A DNA stretch of 64,000 nucleotides from Corynebacterium flavescens (GCF_008693105.1 NZ_VXKK01000018.1:167245-231244), one strand, 5' to 3'. Numbered from the stretch's first letter, positions 25,880 to 36,500 are shown. The notes: generated by a model from the letters alone, not told the origin. Program-made: numbers and translations.

Positions 25880-27139
25880 TCAGTCTTCTATCGAAGTCTC
25901 TTCAACCATTTCTACCGAGGTATCAGCCTCTCTTCTCCGACGTTTCTCCATAATCTCCTCGGCTTTTAGTAGAAGAGCCTTGTCCCTACGATCCTGGAGA
26001 TGCTCGCTGGCCTGCTTTACCCGGCCCACCGCCTCGGAACCAACAGAACCGAGAAGAGAAGCGGCATCATCCACGACTCCCTTGGCCGAATGGCGCCATG
26101 GTGTGTAATCAAGAAGTCCGATATCGGATGTCTCCAGATCGACATATCGGGCGAACTCTCCGATAGCCTGATTGATGTCGTTCACCCGTCGAATAACCCG
26201 CTTAGCATCAAACGGGCTCGAGAACCGGCTAAAATTCGACATCCCGGCAGCAGCAGTGGTTAACGAGGCAATCGCACGCAGGCTGTTTGCAATAAGCTGT
26301 CCCCGCTCTGTCCGGGCGATTCGAATCCCCTGACGATGGGCTTCAAGTTGATCAGGGATGTGGTCTGCGACATGCGCGAACTCCAGTAAATACGCTCTCT
26401 CATCAAGTTCCAGCGTTCGTGCCAAAACTCCCAACCAGAACGACACATCTTCCTGCGCCTGCGACAGAGCCCCCGCAATCTTACCGACATTTTTCGTGTG
26501 TTGCTCAAAGTCCTCCGCAATGGACTTCAGCTTGAAAAGAGCCTCAGCTTGCATGGATTTCAATTCCAAAGAAATAGTCTGCACTTTGGACCAGTTCACC
26601 GTAGAAACCGTGCCTGTCTCTCCATAGACGGCTTCAGCCTCATAAATGGTCAGAGTGACTCCCCCCAGTCGTCCCAGAGTCTCCACTTTTTTCTGCTTGA
26701 GTAACTGATCCAGCTTCTCGTTGATTTTCTCCAGATATTCCTGGATGTCCTCCAGCGCCGCTTCCACAGCAGCCTGGCTTGCCATTGCAGCAAGTGCCGC
26801 CGGTGCAGCGGGAGTCAACAAACCAGCAGCCTCAAAGTGGAGATGCTTGACGATCTGCCCACCATTGCCAAGTTCAGTAAAATCTTTGCGGCGTACCACC
26901 CCAGCGGCGACGTCTTTGATGCCCCTGTCCTGGAGAAACCTCGCCGACTCAGAATCAAGTTTCAACCATCTTCCGCTCTGCCCCTGCAGCTCCGCTACTC
27001 CCCCAAGAGCATTTCCCAAACGAGACATTGTCTTCGACGAGAGCGGATTACCTGTCAGCTGAAACTCATCGTCGAACGCGGACAGAAGATCGGGGGATCC
27101 CATCAGGAGAATCCCGTCTTCACCTTCATAAATCGACAT
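25880..27139 (-). CDS. Unrecognised alpha-helical, coiled-coil protein in the IS-bounded cassette
   Basis: I do not recognise this protein. From ATG 27139 it has 419 residues; ATG 27169 would add ten, and GAGGG lies about 14 bp before the chosen start. An N-terminal alpha/beta part (about 1-100) is followed by the Ala-rich helix LLTPAAPAALAAMASQAAVEAAL, which may be amphipathic or membrane-seeking. Then comes a coiled coil, IQEYLEKINEKLDQLLKQ, long helical segments, and a charged tail (RRDKALLLKAEEIMEKRRRR) ending in an acidic stretch. Its stop is only 12 bp from IS copy 1. It lies downstream of, and on the same strand as, the DUF262/DUF1524 gene, 282 bp away. A phage-defence partner role is a guess from this company. 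Confidence 0.6.
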   Translation of the reverse strand: MSIYEGEDGILLMGSPDLLSAFDDEFQLTGNPLSSKTMSRLGNALGGVAELQGQSGRWLKLDSESARFLQDRGIKDVAAGVVRRKDFTELGNGGQIVKHLHFEAAGLLTPAAPAALAAMASQAAVEAALEDIQEYLEKINEKLDQLLKQKKVETLGRLGGVTLTIYEAEAVYGETGTVSTVNWSKVQTISLELKSMQAEALFKLKSIAEDFEQHTKNVGKIAGALSQAQEDVSFWLGVLARTLELDERAYLLEFAHVADHIPDQLEAHRQGIRIARTERGQLIANSLRAIASLTTAAAGMSNFSRFSSPFDAKRVIRRVNDINQAIGEFARYVDLETSDIGLLDYTPWRHSAKGVVDDAASLLGSVGSEAVGRVKQASEHLQDRRDKALLLKAEEIMEKRRRREADTSVEMVEETSIED

Positions 27140-27421
27140 GCTCGCAGTGCTGTCCCTCATGCAGATCATGTTACACGCGCACGCTGATCCTTCAGCTGCC
27201 GAGGGGCAGAGGGAGCGTTAGTTTGAATCGGTCTGATGCTGTCGGAGACTAAGGGTAGAAGTAATCCACCCCCCGGTTTACTGAGGGGAGGAAACGGGCA
27301 AATAAGTCTTCATATGCTCATCAGAGTCGACGACCACAAACCACACCTCGCTCTTTCCGGCAGGAGAGGTAAATACTCCAGCGGTTACGCGTTGTCCCAG
27401 TCTCGCCTGATCTCATGCCCG
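27140..27421. other. Gap between the two cassette genes
   Basis: 282 bp with no gene visible. CCCC (27271 region) and GGGG twelve bases later could form a weak hairpin; no clear promoter was found. It is long enough for the coiled-coil gene to have its own promoter. Confidence 0.4.
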
Positions 27422-29266
27422 TCAACGGGGCCAGATCCGACAGGCGATATCTGCTAACGCCTCTCCACGGGCAGTAATCGTCTCCTCATCCCAATGTTCA
27501 GTAGTGGCGATGGGAAGGTTCAGTTGCAGGGCTGACTGGGCGGCCAGCTCAGGACGCTTCTGATCCCATCCGAGATTGGAAAGGCCCTGGTTGAACGCAG
27601 AGGTGACGAGGGTGAGGTTGCCGATCTGGTCCACTGCTGCGGAGCGTTCGGAGGTAGCCAGTTCACGCTGGGCAGGATCCTCACCGACGCTGGCCGGTAG
27701 GGGCCAGTGTGGTTCCCAGCGCTGCGGCATGAGGTGCTCGATCTGCAGCTGGGCGTAGTCGAAGACCGCCGGTTCGGTTTTGGGGTTGTTGACCCGCATC
27801 TGCGCATCAATGGCACCGAGTATGAGGCGGATGCGTTCCTGGGTGAACCGGCCGTAGAACCGATCCTGGGTGAAGGCAGATGTGATCTCATCATCCGAAG
27901 GCCAGGCCAGCGAGTTTGGGCTCACAGCCAGTGCCGCGACGACGGCATCAGCGATATTGGCTTCCGGGGTACGTGCGGCTGCCTGAGCACTCTTGAGCAC
28001 TCCGAGGAAAGCTGCGTTATAACCGCGGGTGTTGGCCCCCAGGATCATCCGGCGCAGCACCCAGGACTCCACAGCGCCGGCAGCCCTCTCGTGATCTGCC
28101 AAAGAGAGCCTGCCTGCGGGCAGGGTCCGTAACCACGCCAGCAAAGGCACCGCTGTCTGCAGCTTGAGGATCACCAGATTCCGGTAGGACTGGGCCAAAC
28201 GTGGCGAACCTGAGTCAAGGGCACCGTAAATGGCTTTATAGGCCTGCCGGTACTCGGACAACTCGATCAGGATGTCCTTGGTCTTATGGTCACCACCGGC
28301 CAGGTACTGGCGGACCTCCCCGTAGAGACGCCCGACATTAGCCTCTGTCCCGGACACCGCGGTCAGCCACACAGACAACAGCACATCACGTCGGGCGCGG
28401 GCGGCGTGACCGACACCAATCTGCTTCTTCCACCACGGTTCATCAAATTCGGCCCAGTAGGCGTCGTAGAGCTCTTCGAGCTCCTGCTCATCAGCTAATT
28501 CTCCTCGCAGGAACAGCAGGTTTTTGACCAGGTCTGAGGCGGCCAACGGGGTTTGGCGGCCATTGAGGACCTCAAAAATGACCTGAGCATCATCGTTGTC
28601 GTCTAGGTCGATGACCACCAGTTTAAACAGATCCAGCAGGGCGTCAACGAAATCATCAATCCGGTCCCGCCCCTGGTCATCCACCAGGGAGTTGCGCACA
28701 GAGTCCGCGAAAAACCGGCGGGCCTGCAGATACAGATGGTCCTCGGTGCCGTAAGCGGGTACTTCATCGGACATGGCCACCGGCCAGACATCGCGATCCT
28801 TACGCCGCGGCCACAGCTTGTATCGCTCATGAGGATGGTCGATGACATCCTCGGGATTCTCCAGCAGACGTTTGACCTGCCGGGCCCTCCCCGACCCGGT
28901 CTCCTGCAGCACGTCGAGCACGCCGCGTACCAGTAGCTGCAGGGTTGTCAGCCGCTGCTGGCCATCAATGACCGCCGACAGGGTGAGCCCACCGGTAGGA
29001 GAGGGAAGCTGATCGCACACCACGGCACCCAGAAAGTGCGGAGCAACACTTCTTTCCGCCCTGGCCTGGGAGGAACCGGTTGCTTCTGCTTCCACCCGGG
29101 CGGCGCCCAAGCGGCCGGCCACCGAATCAAGGTCTTCAAAGAGCAGCTCCCACTGCCCTTCCCGGGTCCACTCGTAATCACGCTGGAACGTAGGAATTAC
29201 GTACCGACCCTCCACCGTCATGATCTTCTTCAGTGCTTTCGTGTCAGCCTCCACGGCTTCCCCCAA
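27422..29266 (-). CDS. DUF262/DUF1524 protein, GmrSD-like type IV restriction
   Basis: 614 residues. The N-terminal DUF262 part shows YVIPTFQRDYEWT near residue 22, FLGAVV near 78 and the DGQQR nucleotide motif in VIDGQQRLTTLQLL near 100. The C-terminal DUF1524 part has the HNH-type start IEHLMPQRW near 507 and IGNLTLVTSAFNQGLSN near 545. This is the architecture of GmrSD-type single-chain enzymes, which cut modified phage DNA with NTP help. The frame begins at TTG 29266; GTG 29254 is also plausible, both close to GGGGGAAG. It is intact and is the first gene of the cassette, 132 bp from IS copy 2. Restriction of modified DNA is the family role, not proven here. Confidence 0.82.
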   Translation of the reverse strand: MGEAVEADTKALKKIMTVEGRYVIPTFQRDYEWTREGQWELLFEDLDSVAGRLGAARVEAEATGSSQARAERSVAPHFLGAVVCDQLPSPTGGLTLSAVIDGQQRLTTLQLLVRGVLDVLQETGSGRARQVKRLLENPEDVIDHPHERYKLWPRRKDRDVWPVAMSDEVPAYGTEDHLYLQARRFFADSVRNSLVDDQGRDRIDDFVDALLDLFKLVVIDLDDNDDAQVIFEVLNGRQTPLAASDLVKNLLFLRGELADEQELEELYDAYWAEFDEPWWKKQIGVGHAARARRDVLLSVWLTAVSGTEANVGRLYGEVRQYLAGGDHKTKDILIELSEYRQAYKAIYGALDSGSPRLAQSYRNLVILKLQTAVPLLAWLRTLPAGRLSLADHERAAGAVESWVLRRMILGANTRGYNAAFLGVLKSAQAAARTPEANIADAVVAALAVSPNSLAWPSDDEITSAFTQDRFYGRFTQERIRLILGAIDAQMRVNNPKTEPAVFDYAQLQIEHLMPQRWEPHWPLPASVGEDPAQRELATSERSAAVDQIGNLTLVTSAFNQGLSNLGWDQKRPELAAQSALQLNLPIATTEHWDEETITARGEALADIACRIWPR

Positions 29267-29398
29267 TCAATGTCGGTTTCTGCTGGCTATGGTATTTATC
29301 CCCAATCTACCGAACCCTCGCCAGGCACTCCGATTTGCACGCCAATCAAAATCAACACATGGCGATCACCACGCTGCGCTTGGACTAACACTCCGAGG

Positions 29399-29954
29399 GG
29401 TGCTGTTGCAAAGTTGGGGCAGTAGGAAGATCGACGTGAAATAATCACAGCCATGGGTATCTTCTCCGGTCGTCATTTCCCCCGTGACATCATTCTGTGG
29501 GCAGTGCGCAGGTCACTGCCGCTACGGGGTGAGCTACCGCGATCTGGAGGAAATGATGACTTCAGCGGGGCGTGCCGGTCGATCACACCACGATTCTCAC
29601 CGCTGGGTCCAGAAATACGCCCCTGAGCTGGACAAGCAAACACGGTGGTACCGGCAGGTGAAATACCTCAACAACATCCTGGAAGGCGACCGTGGTCGGC
29701 TGAAGCGGATCCTCGGGTCGAAAGGCGCGTTTTAAGAACCGGACATCTGCATATCGGACGTTGAAAGGGATGGAGGCGATGCACTCATTGCGGAAAGGGC
29801 AAGGCACGATGTTTGACCTCACGGGCAACCGAACCCGGACGCGGTGATCGTCAACCGGGTCTTCGAGACGGCCTAACAACGCCCACACGCAGCGGCCATC
29901 AGGGAATGAGAAACTGAGTCTTCGCTGCTCTCCGCCCAACTTTGCAACAGCACC
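29399..29954 (+). mobile_element. IS6-family insertion sequence, copy 2 (internally deleted)
   Basis: 556 bp with the same 14-bp ends (29399-29412 and 29941-29954), in the opposite orientation to copy 1. It lacks about 295 bp corresponding to copy 1 bases 25313-25607. The junction falls at ACCGGCAGGT, which occurs twice in copy 1 exactly that far apart. The flanking 8-mers (ctccgagg, tcacgaag) differ from each other and from those of copy 1. Confidence 0.88.
29453..29847 (+). pseudogene. IS6-family transposase, inactivated (copy 2)
   Basis: ATG 29453 gives MGIFSGRHFPRDIILWAVR, then one extra base shifts the frame before the YGVSYRDLEEMM region. The +1/+2 indel pair near the VDHTT motif seen in copy 1 is also present. 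RWYRQV is fused directly to KYLNNILEGDRGRLKRI by the internal deletion, which removes the first catalytic Asp and its surroundings. An additional base at GCGTTTTAA ends that frame. Three independent lesions plus the deletion make this copy dead. Confidence 0.87.
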
Positions 29955-29955
29955 T

Positions 29956-30372
29956 CACGAAGTCTTAGACGTACTCATCAATGAAGGAAATCTTCCACCC
30001 GAAAAAGTCTCGCTGGCACACAGCGATCCTTCGGGAAATGATCCCCAGTATCAGCGGAGTTTGCTCGACCGCGGCGTCTTTCTCGAGTTCGATATGATCG
30101 GTCTGGACATCACCTTTCCTGGTGAAGGTGCATCTCCCTCAGTCTCCGAAACTCTGAAAGCAGTGGCGGGGCTAATACGTGATGGTTATTCTGAGCAGTT
30201 GCTTTTCAGCCACGATCTCTTTCTCAAACAGATGTGGATAAAGAATGGCGGAAACGGATTCGCCTTTGTACCTACAATCTTTAGAGATAGCCTAGAGTAC
30301 CTAGGTATCAGTGCAGAGGAAGTCAACAAGATTCTGACGGACAACCCCGCGCGCTGGCTGTGCGATAGCTAG
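29956..30372 (+). pseudogene. Phosphotriesterase-family (amidohydrolase) 3' remnant
   Basis: 138 in-frame codons from the IS end to a normal stop. The reading is VSLAHSDPSGNDPQYQR, GVFLEFDMIGLD near the middle and a late LLFSHDLFLKQMW, which match the C-terminal half of phosphotriesterase-like TIM-barrel hydrolases (the histidine of AHSDP and the aspartate of SHD are metal-site residues). The N-terminal half with the HxH motif is missing. Together with the M20 remnant at 24609, which points the other way, it shows that the 5' halves of two once-divergent genes were lost when the IS-bounded segment arrived or rearranged. Confidence 0.78.
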
Positions 30373-30383
30373 AGCGGCTTGCC

Positions 30384-30644
30384 CTAAGACAGGGCCAAAA
30401 ACAGCTTCTCCATCCGCTCGGCGTCGAGCCCATCTGGGCCCTCCTCGCGGTAGCACTGCTTGAGTCCGGTGGCGATAATGGAGTAACCCGCACGGTCGAT
30501 AGCCTTGGCGGCTGCGGCTAGCTGGGTCACTGCTGCCTCGCAATCCTCACCAGCCTCGAGCATGCGGATGACGGCGTCGATCTGGCCGCGGGCGCGCTTG
30601 AGGCGTGCGACGGAGGGCTTGACCGCGGTGGGTTCTAATTTCAT
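30384..30644 (-). CDS. CsoR/CstR-family repressor, persulfide-sensor type
   Basis: 86-residue all-helical repressor (DUF156). The first sensing cysteine is in EAGEDCEAAVTQL and the second in IIATGLKQCYREE. In copper-sensing CsoR a histidine stands four residues before the second cysteine; here that position is Gly, as in CstR-like sulfur sensors. This fits its operon with a CoA-disulfide reductase-rhodanese fusion, which it overlaps by 4 bp. It is the last gene of the unit, so it likely closes a feedback loop through the two palindromes at 32544-32593. Confidence 0.85.
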   Translation of the reverse strand: MKLEPTAVKPSVARLKRARGQIDAVIRMLEAGEDCEAAVTQLAAAAKAIDRAGYSIIATGLKQCYREEGPDGLDAERMEKLFLALS

Positions 30645-32287
30645 AGCGTGGCCTTTCCATGCTTCCAGGTGAGGTAACCGCCATCCAGGTTAGCAACGCT
30701 GGTGCCCACGCCCAGGTTCTTCAGCAGGCAGGCGGCGGTATGCCCGCGCAATCCCACTTGGCAGTGAACAATGATGTCGCCTTCGGCGGGGAGTTCGCCG
30801 TGGCGTGCGCGCAGCTCGTCGAGGGGGATATTTAGCGCGCCGGGAATTGAGCCGGAGGCAAACTCGGTGGTGGAGCGGACATCGACAAGCGTGGCACCGG
30901 TAGTAATACGGGCGTCGAGCTCGTGCCATTGCACGGTCTCCTCGCCGTGGACGAGGTTGTCGTTGATGAAGCCGGCGATATTGATGGGGTCCTTCGCGGA
31001 GCCGAACTGCGGGGCATAGGCCAGCTCCAGATCCGCCAGGTCGGTGGCGCTAAGGCCCGCGCGCATGGCCGTGGCGATGATGTCGATGCGTTTATCGGCG
31101 CCCTCTTCGCCCACGATCTGGGCGCCGAGGATGGCATCCGTGTCGGCGTCGATGACGAGCTTCATGTGCAGCTGGCTGGCGCCGGGGTAGTAGCCCGCGT
31201 GGTGTGCCGGATGGAGGTGAATGATGCGCACGGTCTTCCCGGCGGCGCGGGCGCGCTTCTCATTCCAGCCGGTCGTGGCTGCGGCCAGGCCGAAAAGTCC
31301 TACGATGGCGGTTCCTAAAACAGGCAGGGAGCTCACCTGGCGCCCGGCGATGACATCGGCCACGAGGCGCCCGTGCCGGTTGGCGGTCTGCGCCAGGGGA
31401 ACCAGGGTGTCCTCATCGCTGACGTGGTCTTTCTTGGCGGCGGCATCACCCAGCGCAAAAATGTGGGGGTCACTGGTGCGTTGCGCAGAATCAACCACAA
31501 TGCCACCGCGCCCGGTGGTTTCCAGCCCAGCATCTTCCGCGAGCGAGCTTGCAGGGCGCACGCCGATGGCGGCGATGGTGACATCGGCCGGCAGCACCGT
31601 TGCATCCGCGGTCACCACCGAGTTTGCAGTGACCTGGGTGGCCTGGGAGTTGGTGAGGATGCGCACCCCGTTATCGCGCATGCGCTTGGCGACGACCCCT
31701 GCCATCTCCGCATCCAGCGGCGCAAGGATCTGCGGCCCAGCCTCAACAACGGTGACCTCCAGTCCGCGTCGGCGCAGGTTCTCCGCCATCTCAAGGCCAA
31801 TGAATCCGCCGCCGATGATGACGGCACTTGTCGCGCCCGGAACTGCGGCGGAAATGCGGTCAACGTCCTCGACGGTGCGCAGGCTTAGCGCGTGCTCAAT
31901 GCCTTTAATCGGCGGCAGGAAAGGCGTCGCTCCGGGGGAGAGCACCAGCGTGTCATAGGGGATTACCTCGCCCGAATCGGTGGTGACGGTGCGCGCATGG
32001 CGGTCGATGGCTGTGGCCCGAGTGTTGACGCGCACATCGAGGTCGAAGCGTTCCTTGAGGCTATCCGGGGTGTGGAGCAACAGTGCCTCGCGCTCCGGGA
32101 TGACTCCGCCGACGTGATAGGGCAGCCCGCAATTGGCAAAGGACACGTGCCCGGAGGCCTCAAGCACAATGATGCGGCGATGTTCGTCGTTTCGGCGCAG
32201 GCGCGTGGCCGTGGACATGCCGCCAGCGACACCGCCCACGATGACGGTGGTGGGGCGTGATGACAGGGCAGGGGATGATGTGGTCAT
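30641..32287 (-). CDS. CoA-disulfide reductase with C-terminal rhodanese domain
   Basis: 548 residues. The FAD/NAD(P)H domain begins TVIVGGVAGGMSTATRLRR and carries the redox cysteine in SFANCGLPYHVGG near residue 53, GGGFIGLEMAENLRRRGLEVTVVE near 165 and the FAD site HIFALGDAAAKKD near 288. A rhodanese domain follows from about 450, with the catalytic cysteine in IIVHCQVGLRGHTAACLL. Such fusions (CoADR-RHD) reduce CoA persulfide or disulfide and handle sulfane sulfur. It lies between the 57-codon Cys-rich gene and the CsoR/CstR-like gene. A role in sulfide or persulfide homeostasis is inferred from architecture and regulator. Confidence 0.9.
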   Translation of the reverse strand: MTTSSPALSSRPTTVIVGGVAGGMSTATRLRRNDEHRRIIVLEASGHVSFANCGLPYHVGGVIPEREALLLHTPDSLKERFDLDVRVNTRATAIDRHARTVTTDSGEVIPYDTLVLSPGATPFLPPIKGIEHALSLRTVEDVDRISAAVPGATSAVIIGGGFIGLEMAENLRRRGLEVTVVEAGPQILAPLDAEMAGVVAKRMRDNGVRILTNSQATQVTANSVVTADATVLPADVTIAAIGVRPASSLAEDAGLETTGRGGIVVDSAQRTSDPHIFALGDAAAKKDHVSDEDTLVPLAQTANRHGRLVADVIAGRQVSSLPVLGTAIVGLFGLAAATTGWNEKRARAAGKTVRIIHLHPAHHAGYYPGASQLHMKLVIDADTDAILGAQIVGEEGADKRIDIIATAMRAGLSATDLADLELAYAPQFGSAKDPINIAGFINDNLVHGEETVQWHELDARITTGATLVDVRSTTEFASGSIPGALNIPLDELRARHGELPAEGDIIVHCQVGLRGHTAACLLKNLGVGTSVANLDGGYLTWKHGKATL

Positions 32288-32350
32288 TATTTCTCCAGGT
32301 GCGTGTGATGGGAAAAGGGGAAAGGCAGATGCGGGAAAGGGGAGATACTG

Positions 32351-32524
32351 CTATCCGAAGATGCGGCCGAAAAGCCCCTTGAAGCCGCCGGATTGCGCGG
32401 CGTCATCCCGTGTGCAGGTGCACCACTGCTCGGCGGGGACGGTGGCTTTGACGGAATCGATGTGGTTGCCGCATCCGGCCCAGGTTGTCTTCCCGCAGCT
32501 CTTGCAGTTGACGGCTCGGCACAT
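32351..32524 (-). CDS. 57-residue cysteine-rich small protein
   Basis: Short gene with a strong ribosome site (AAGGAGA, 7 bp before ATG 32524). The product starts MCRAVNCKSCGKTTWAGCG and later has EQWCTCTRDD, then ends in a Gly/Phe-rich tail (GGFKGLFGRIFG). Six cysteines in C-x4-C-x2-C and C-x-C spacing suggest metal binding or sulfur carrying. It is the first gene after the CsoR-type operators and 63 bp before the CoA-disulfide reductase gene, so it belongs to that operon. I know of similar short proteins only as hypothetical; no function is claimed. Confidence 0.75.
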   Translation of the reverse strand: MCRAVNCKSCGKTTWAGCGNHIDSVKATVPAEQWCTCTRDDAAQSGGFKGLFGRIFG

Positions 32525-32543
32525 AGTGTTCTCCTTAGATTCA

Positions 32544-32593
32544 ATACCCCGGGGGGTATGTGGTTGGTGGCTTCAATATACCCCTAGGGGTAT
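32544..32593. promoter_or_regulatory. Tandem CsoR/CstR-type operators
   Basis: Two GC-centred palindromes with the same arms: ATACCCCGGGGGGTAT (32544-32559; arms ATACCCC/GGGGTAT) and the perfect ATACCCCTAGGGGTAT (32578-32593). Their centres are 34 bp apart. These match the operator style of CsoR/CstR repressors and lie right before the Cys-rich gene. Confidence 0.85.
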
Positions 32594-32720
32594 GCGAGGT
32601 GCAACCTTCTATACTGATGTACACCGTTCAAGTGGACTGCTCGAAAAAGCTCTAGAATCGGCGGAAGCTTTTCAAGCCGAGCGGGAAAAACTCCCGTATA
32701 AATGCAATCTAGGAGGAAAA

Positions 32721-33500
<780 letters not shown>

Positions 33501-33524
33501 AGGACTACTTCACCAGGCAACGCT

Positions 33525-36500
33525 TTAAGCTTGCCCGGACCAAGTACTCAGCGAGAGGTGATCGCTCAAGAATACGGCCCCCTTGTCAGAGAGTCGGCCT
33601 AGACCCCAGTACTTGCGGCAGAGCTGGAAGAGCTCAGCTGCGGTTGGGGCGTCGGGGAAGAGATTCATTGTTGTGATCACTTCCTCTGCAGGCAGTTCTT
33701 GAAGGTTACGTCCACCAAGTTCGCGGGGGAGCACCGGCAACTGGCCTGGAAGATAGAAGGTTCGGTCATCCATGCTACGGCGGCGCAGGGGGTTGCTGAC
33801 TAGAATTGTGTTTTTCTGGATACCGAGTCTTAGAGCCTGCTTGAGTGTCTTTTTTACTTCGCTACTCATACGGCCGTTATATCCCGAAAGGTATCGCCGA
33901 TAGAGCCTTTCTCCCCGGATAGGGCCTTCTGCCTGAAGGACATCGATGAGCCCCGCTTCAACTTGACTCCGCGCTGCCTGAGAAACACCTACGGTCCAGC
34001 CGTCGAAGGGCGTGAACTTCTCCGGAGCCGGGATGTCTCCCTCAGCCGCCTCGAGGACGACGCTTAGCTCCGAACGAGCAGAGGAGGGCTGCAGCGGGAA
34101 GCGCTGCTGCGTTTCCTCACCATTGGATTGACGGACAAGCAACGGGTTGGGGAGCCCGGCTTTCCGGAGAGCGGGCGCTGGTTGTGCAGGCTGCTCGGGC
34201 TGTGCTGAGAAGGGATTGCTCAGGGAGCCGCCGAGGGGATCGGTGGGGTAATCCTCGGTATCGTCATCATTATCATCATCGTCGTCAGCGTCATTGATGT
34301 GCTCGGTGGACGCGCTGTACTCGGGGCTGTCGGTGCCGGCCTCGGCTTCGATTAGCGCGGCGAAGGGGTTGTTGGAGAACTCGTCGTCGGCGTAGAAGTC
34401 GTCCTCATAGGAGAACTCACTAGATACCTTGCCAGTCCATTCTTCGCTCGGCTCGGCTTGCCCGGCCTGTTCGGCATGTCCGGCATGCGCGGATTGCTGC
34501 GCAGTTGGTGCGGACGGTGTGACCGGTGCGGAGGTGGAGAAGGGGCTGGGCTCTGTGGTTGCTCGGGTTGTGGTTGGTGTTTGGGCTGTGGTGGCTGTTT
34601 GAACAGTGGTGGCTGGCTGGGGGACGATGTTCTGCGCGCTGATTGCGCTGAGCAGGCGCTCCAGGCTGGCTGTGGGGTCGGCGCGGTAGTCCTCTTCCCA
34701 GATGCGGTAGAAGTGCCAGCCGCAGCGCTCCAGTTCACGCTGGGCCTGCATCTGCGCGTTGAAGGCCTCGCGGGTGGACCAGGAATCGCCGTCGCACTCG
34801 ATGGCAAGGCGGGCCTTGTCTCCTTCGACCACGAGGTCGATGACGTGGCCCATCGCGTTGTAATGGGGCAGGATACGGAAGTGGCGTTGGCTAAGCTCAC
34901 GGTAGATGTCTTGCTCAAAGGTGGTATCGAAGGGTTCAGTCAGCGAGCCTTCGCTTGGCAGCGCGATGGTCTCCGTGGCTTTCTGGGCGGCGGCATCGGC
35001 GGCGGCCAGGGTGTTACGAGCGTAGTCGAGGAGGCGGAAGCGCATGTCCTCGTGGTTGCCTAACTCCGCGGCTTGCACTGAGTGGAAGACCCACACCTGT
35101 TCCTTGGCGCGGCTGACGGCGACGTTATAGCGTTGCACGTCGCGCTCACGGGTCTGGGCATTAAAACGCACGTCGCCGCGGTACGAGGCCACCATGGACA
35201 AGAAGATGACGTCGCGCTCAGCGCCCTGGAAGTCGGGGGCGATCCCGGCCATGATCTGGCGTTCCTCGATGACGGCGGTGTCGATCTCAGAGAGGAGGAG
35301 CTGCTCAATGCGCGCGGCCTGCGCGGAGCCAAGCAGGGAGATGATTCCGAAGGTCATGCCCTCGTATCGTGGATCCTCAAGGCATTGCTTGAGGTGGTCC
35401 AAGATGGCGTGGGCCTCGGCGTCGTTAATGCGCTTGGTGGCCGTGCCTGTCATTTCACCCTGCGGGGTATGCACCAGGCGGAAGGGGCTGAGGCGGTCGG
35501 CGGTGACCTGCCTAACCGGCACGAGGGGGACGCCGTTGTTTTCGTAGGCAATGGCGTTGGAAAAACCGATGATTTCAGGAACGCAGCGCCGGTGCTCAGT
35601 CAGGGTGAGCTGGCCGCCGTAGCGCATATTGGCGTCGTCGAAAAGCGAGCGGCCGGTGCTTGTCCAGGAGTTCTTGAAAGGCAACTCCGGGATAAGCTGG
35701 TTGGCTAGGGATAAAAGCTCGTCCTGGCGCACGCCGACATCGGAGGGCGAGACCTGCTTGTCATCACCGATGACCACGATCTTCGGGGCGAGGTACTGCA
35801 GGAATACCGCGGACATGCTGGACTGGGAGGCCTCGTCCACGATGACCACGTCGAACATGTTCTCCTGGATTGCCAGCTGTTCAGTGACGCGGAAGAGGGG
35901 CATGATCCACACCGGGATGGAGGCGCGGCAGTTATCGAGGGTCTTGCGGATCTCGGCGCGCTGCATGGCCGCGTACTTGCCGGTGCCCTTGCCCAGCTTG
36001 CGTACCTGCTGCACGTAGCTCTTGAGCACGGCGCGTGATTGGGGGGAAAGCCTATCGCCGGAGACCGCGTGATTCCAGGCGCGGTGCTGGGCCAGCTCCG
36101 CCGATTGCTTGCGCAGGCGGTCCTCGATGAAGGAGAGCTGCTGCTGAATGCGGTCGATGTCGGTGCTGATTAGACCTTGGCGCTGCTCCTCAAGCTGGGC
36201 CCAGGCCTGGGCCTTGGCAAGCTGGGGCAGGCGGCCGGAGTACTCGAGCTGGGTGGTCAGGCGCTGCGCACGGGGCATGGCAGGGAAGGTTCGCAGCAAC
36301 TCGCGGCCGGTGGCGCCAAAGGCGGCGGCCTCGGCGCGCAACTCCACGAGCTCCTTTTCGCGGGCGTGGAGCTCCTCGAGAGCCTGGATGACCTCTGAGT
36401 AGGCATCGAGATCGAAGTCGCGCACGGCCGCATAGGCCGGCTCGATGACGGCGGCGGCGCTCTCACCCACGGTGGACAGGGTGGTGCTGATCATCTCGAG

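Noticed and set aside
25019..29954. A classical active composite transposon
   Set aside because: Outer flanks lack a matching 8-bp duplication and both transposase genes are dead, so only past mobility can be claimed.
32287..32544. An 85-codon minus-strand frame over the Cys-rich gene
   Set aside because: It is a shadow: the frame with the AAGGAGA ribosome site and cysteine pattern is the 57-codon one.
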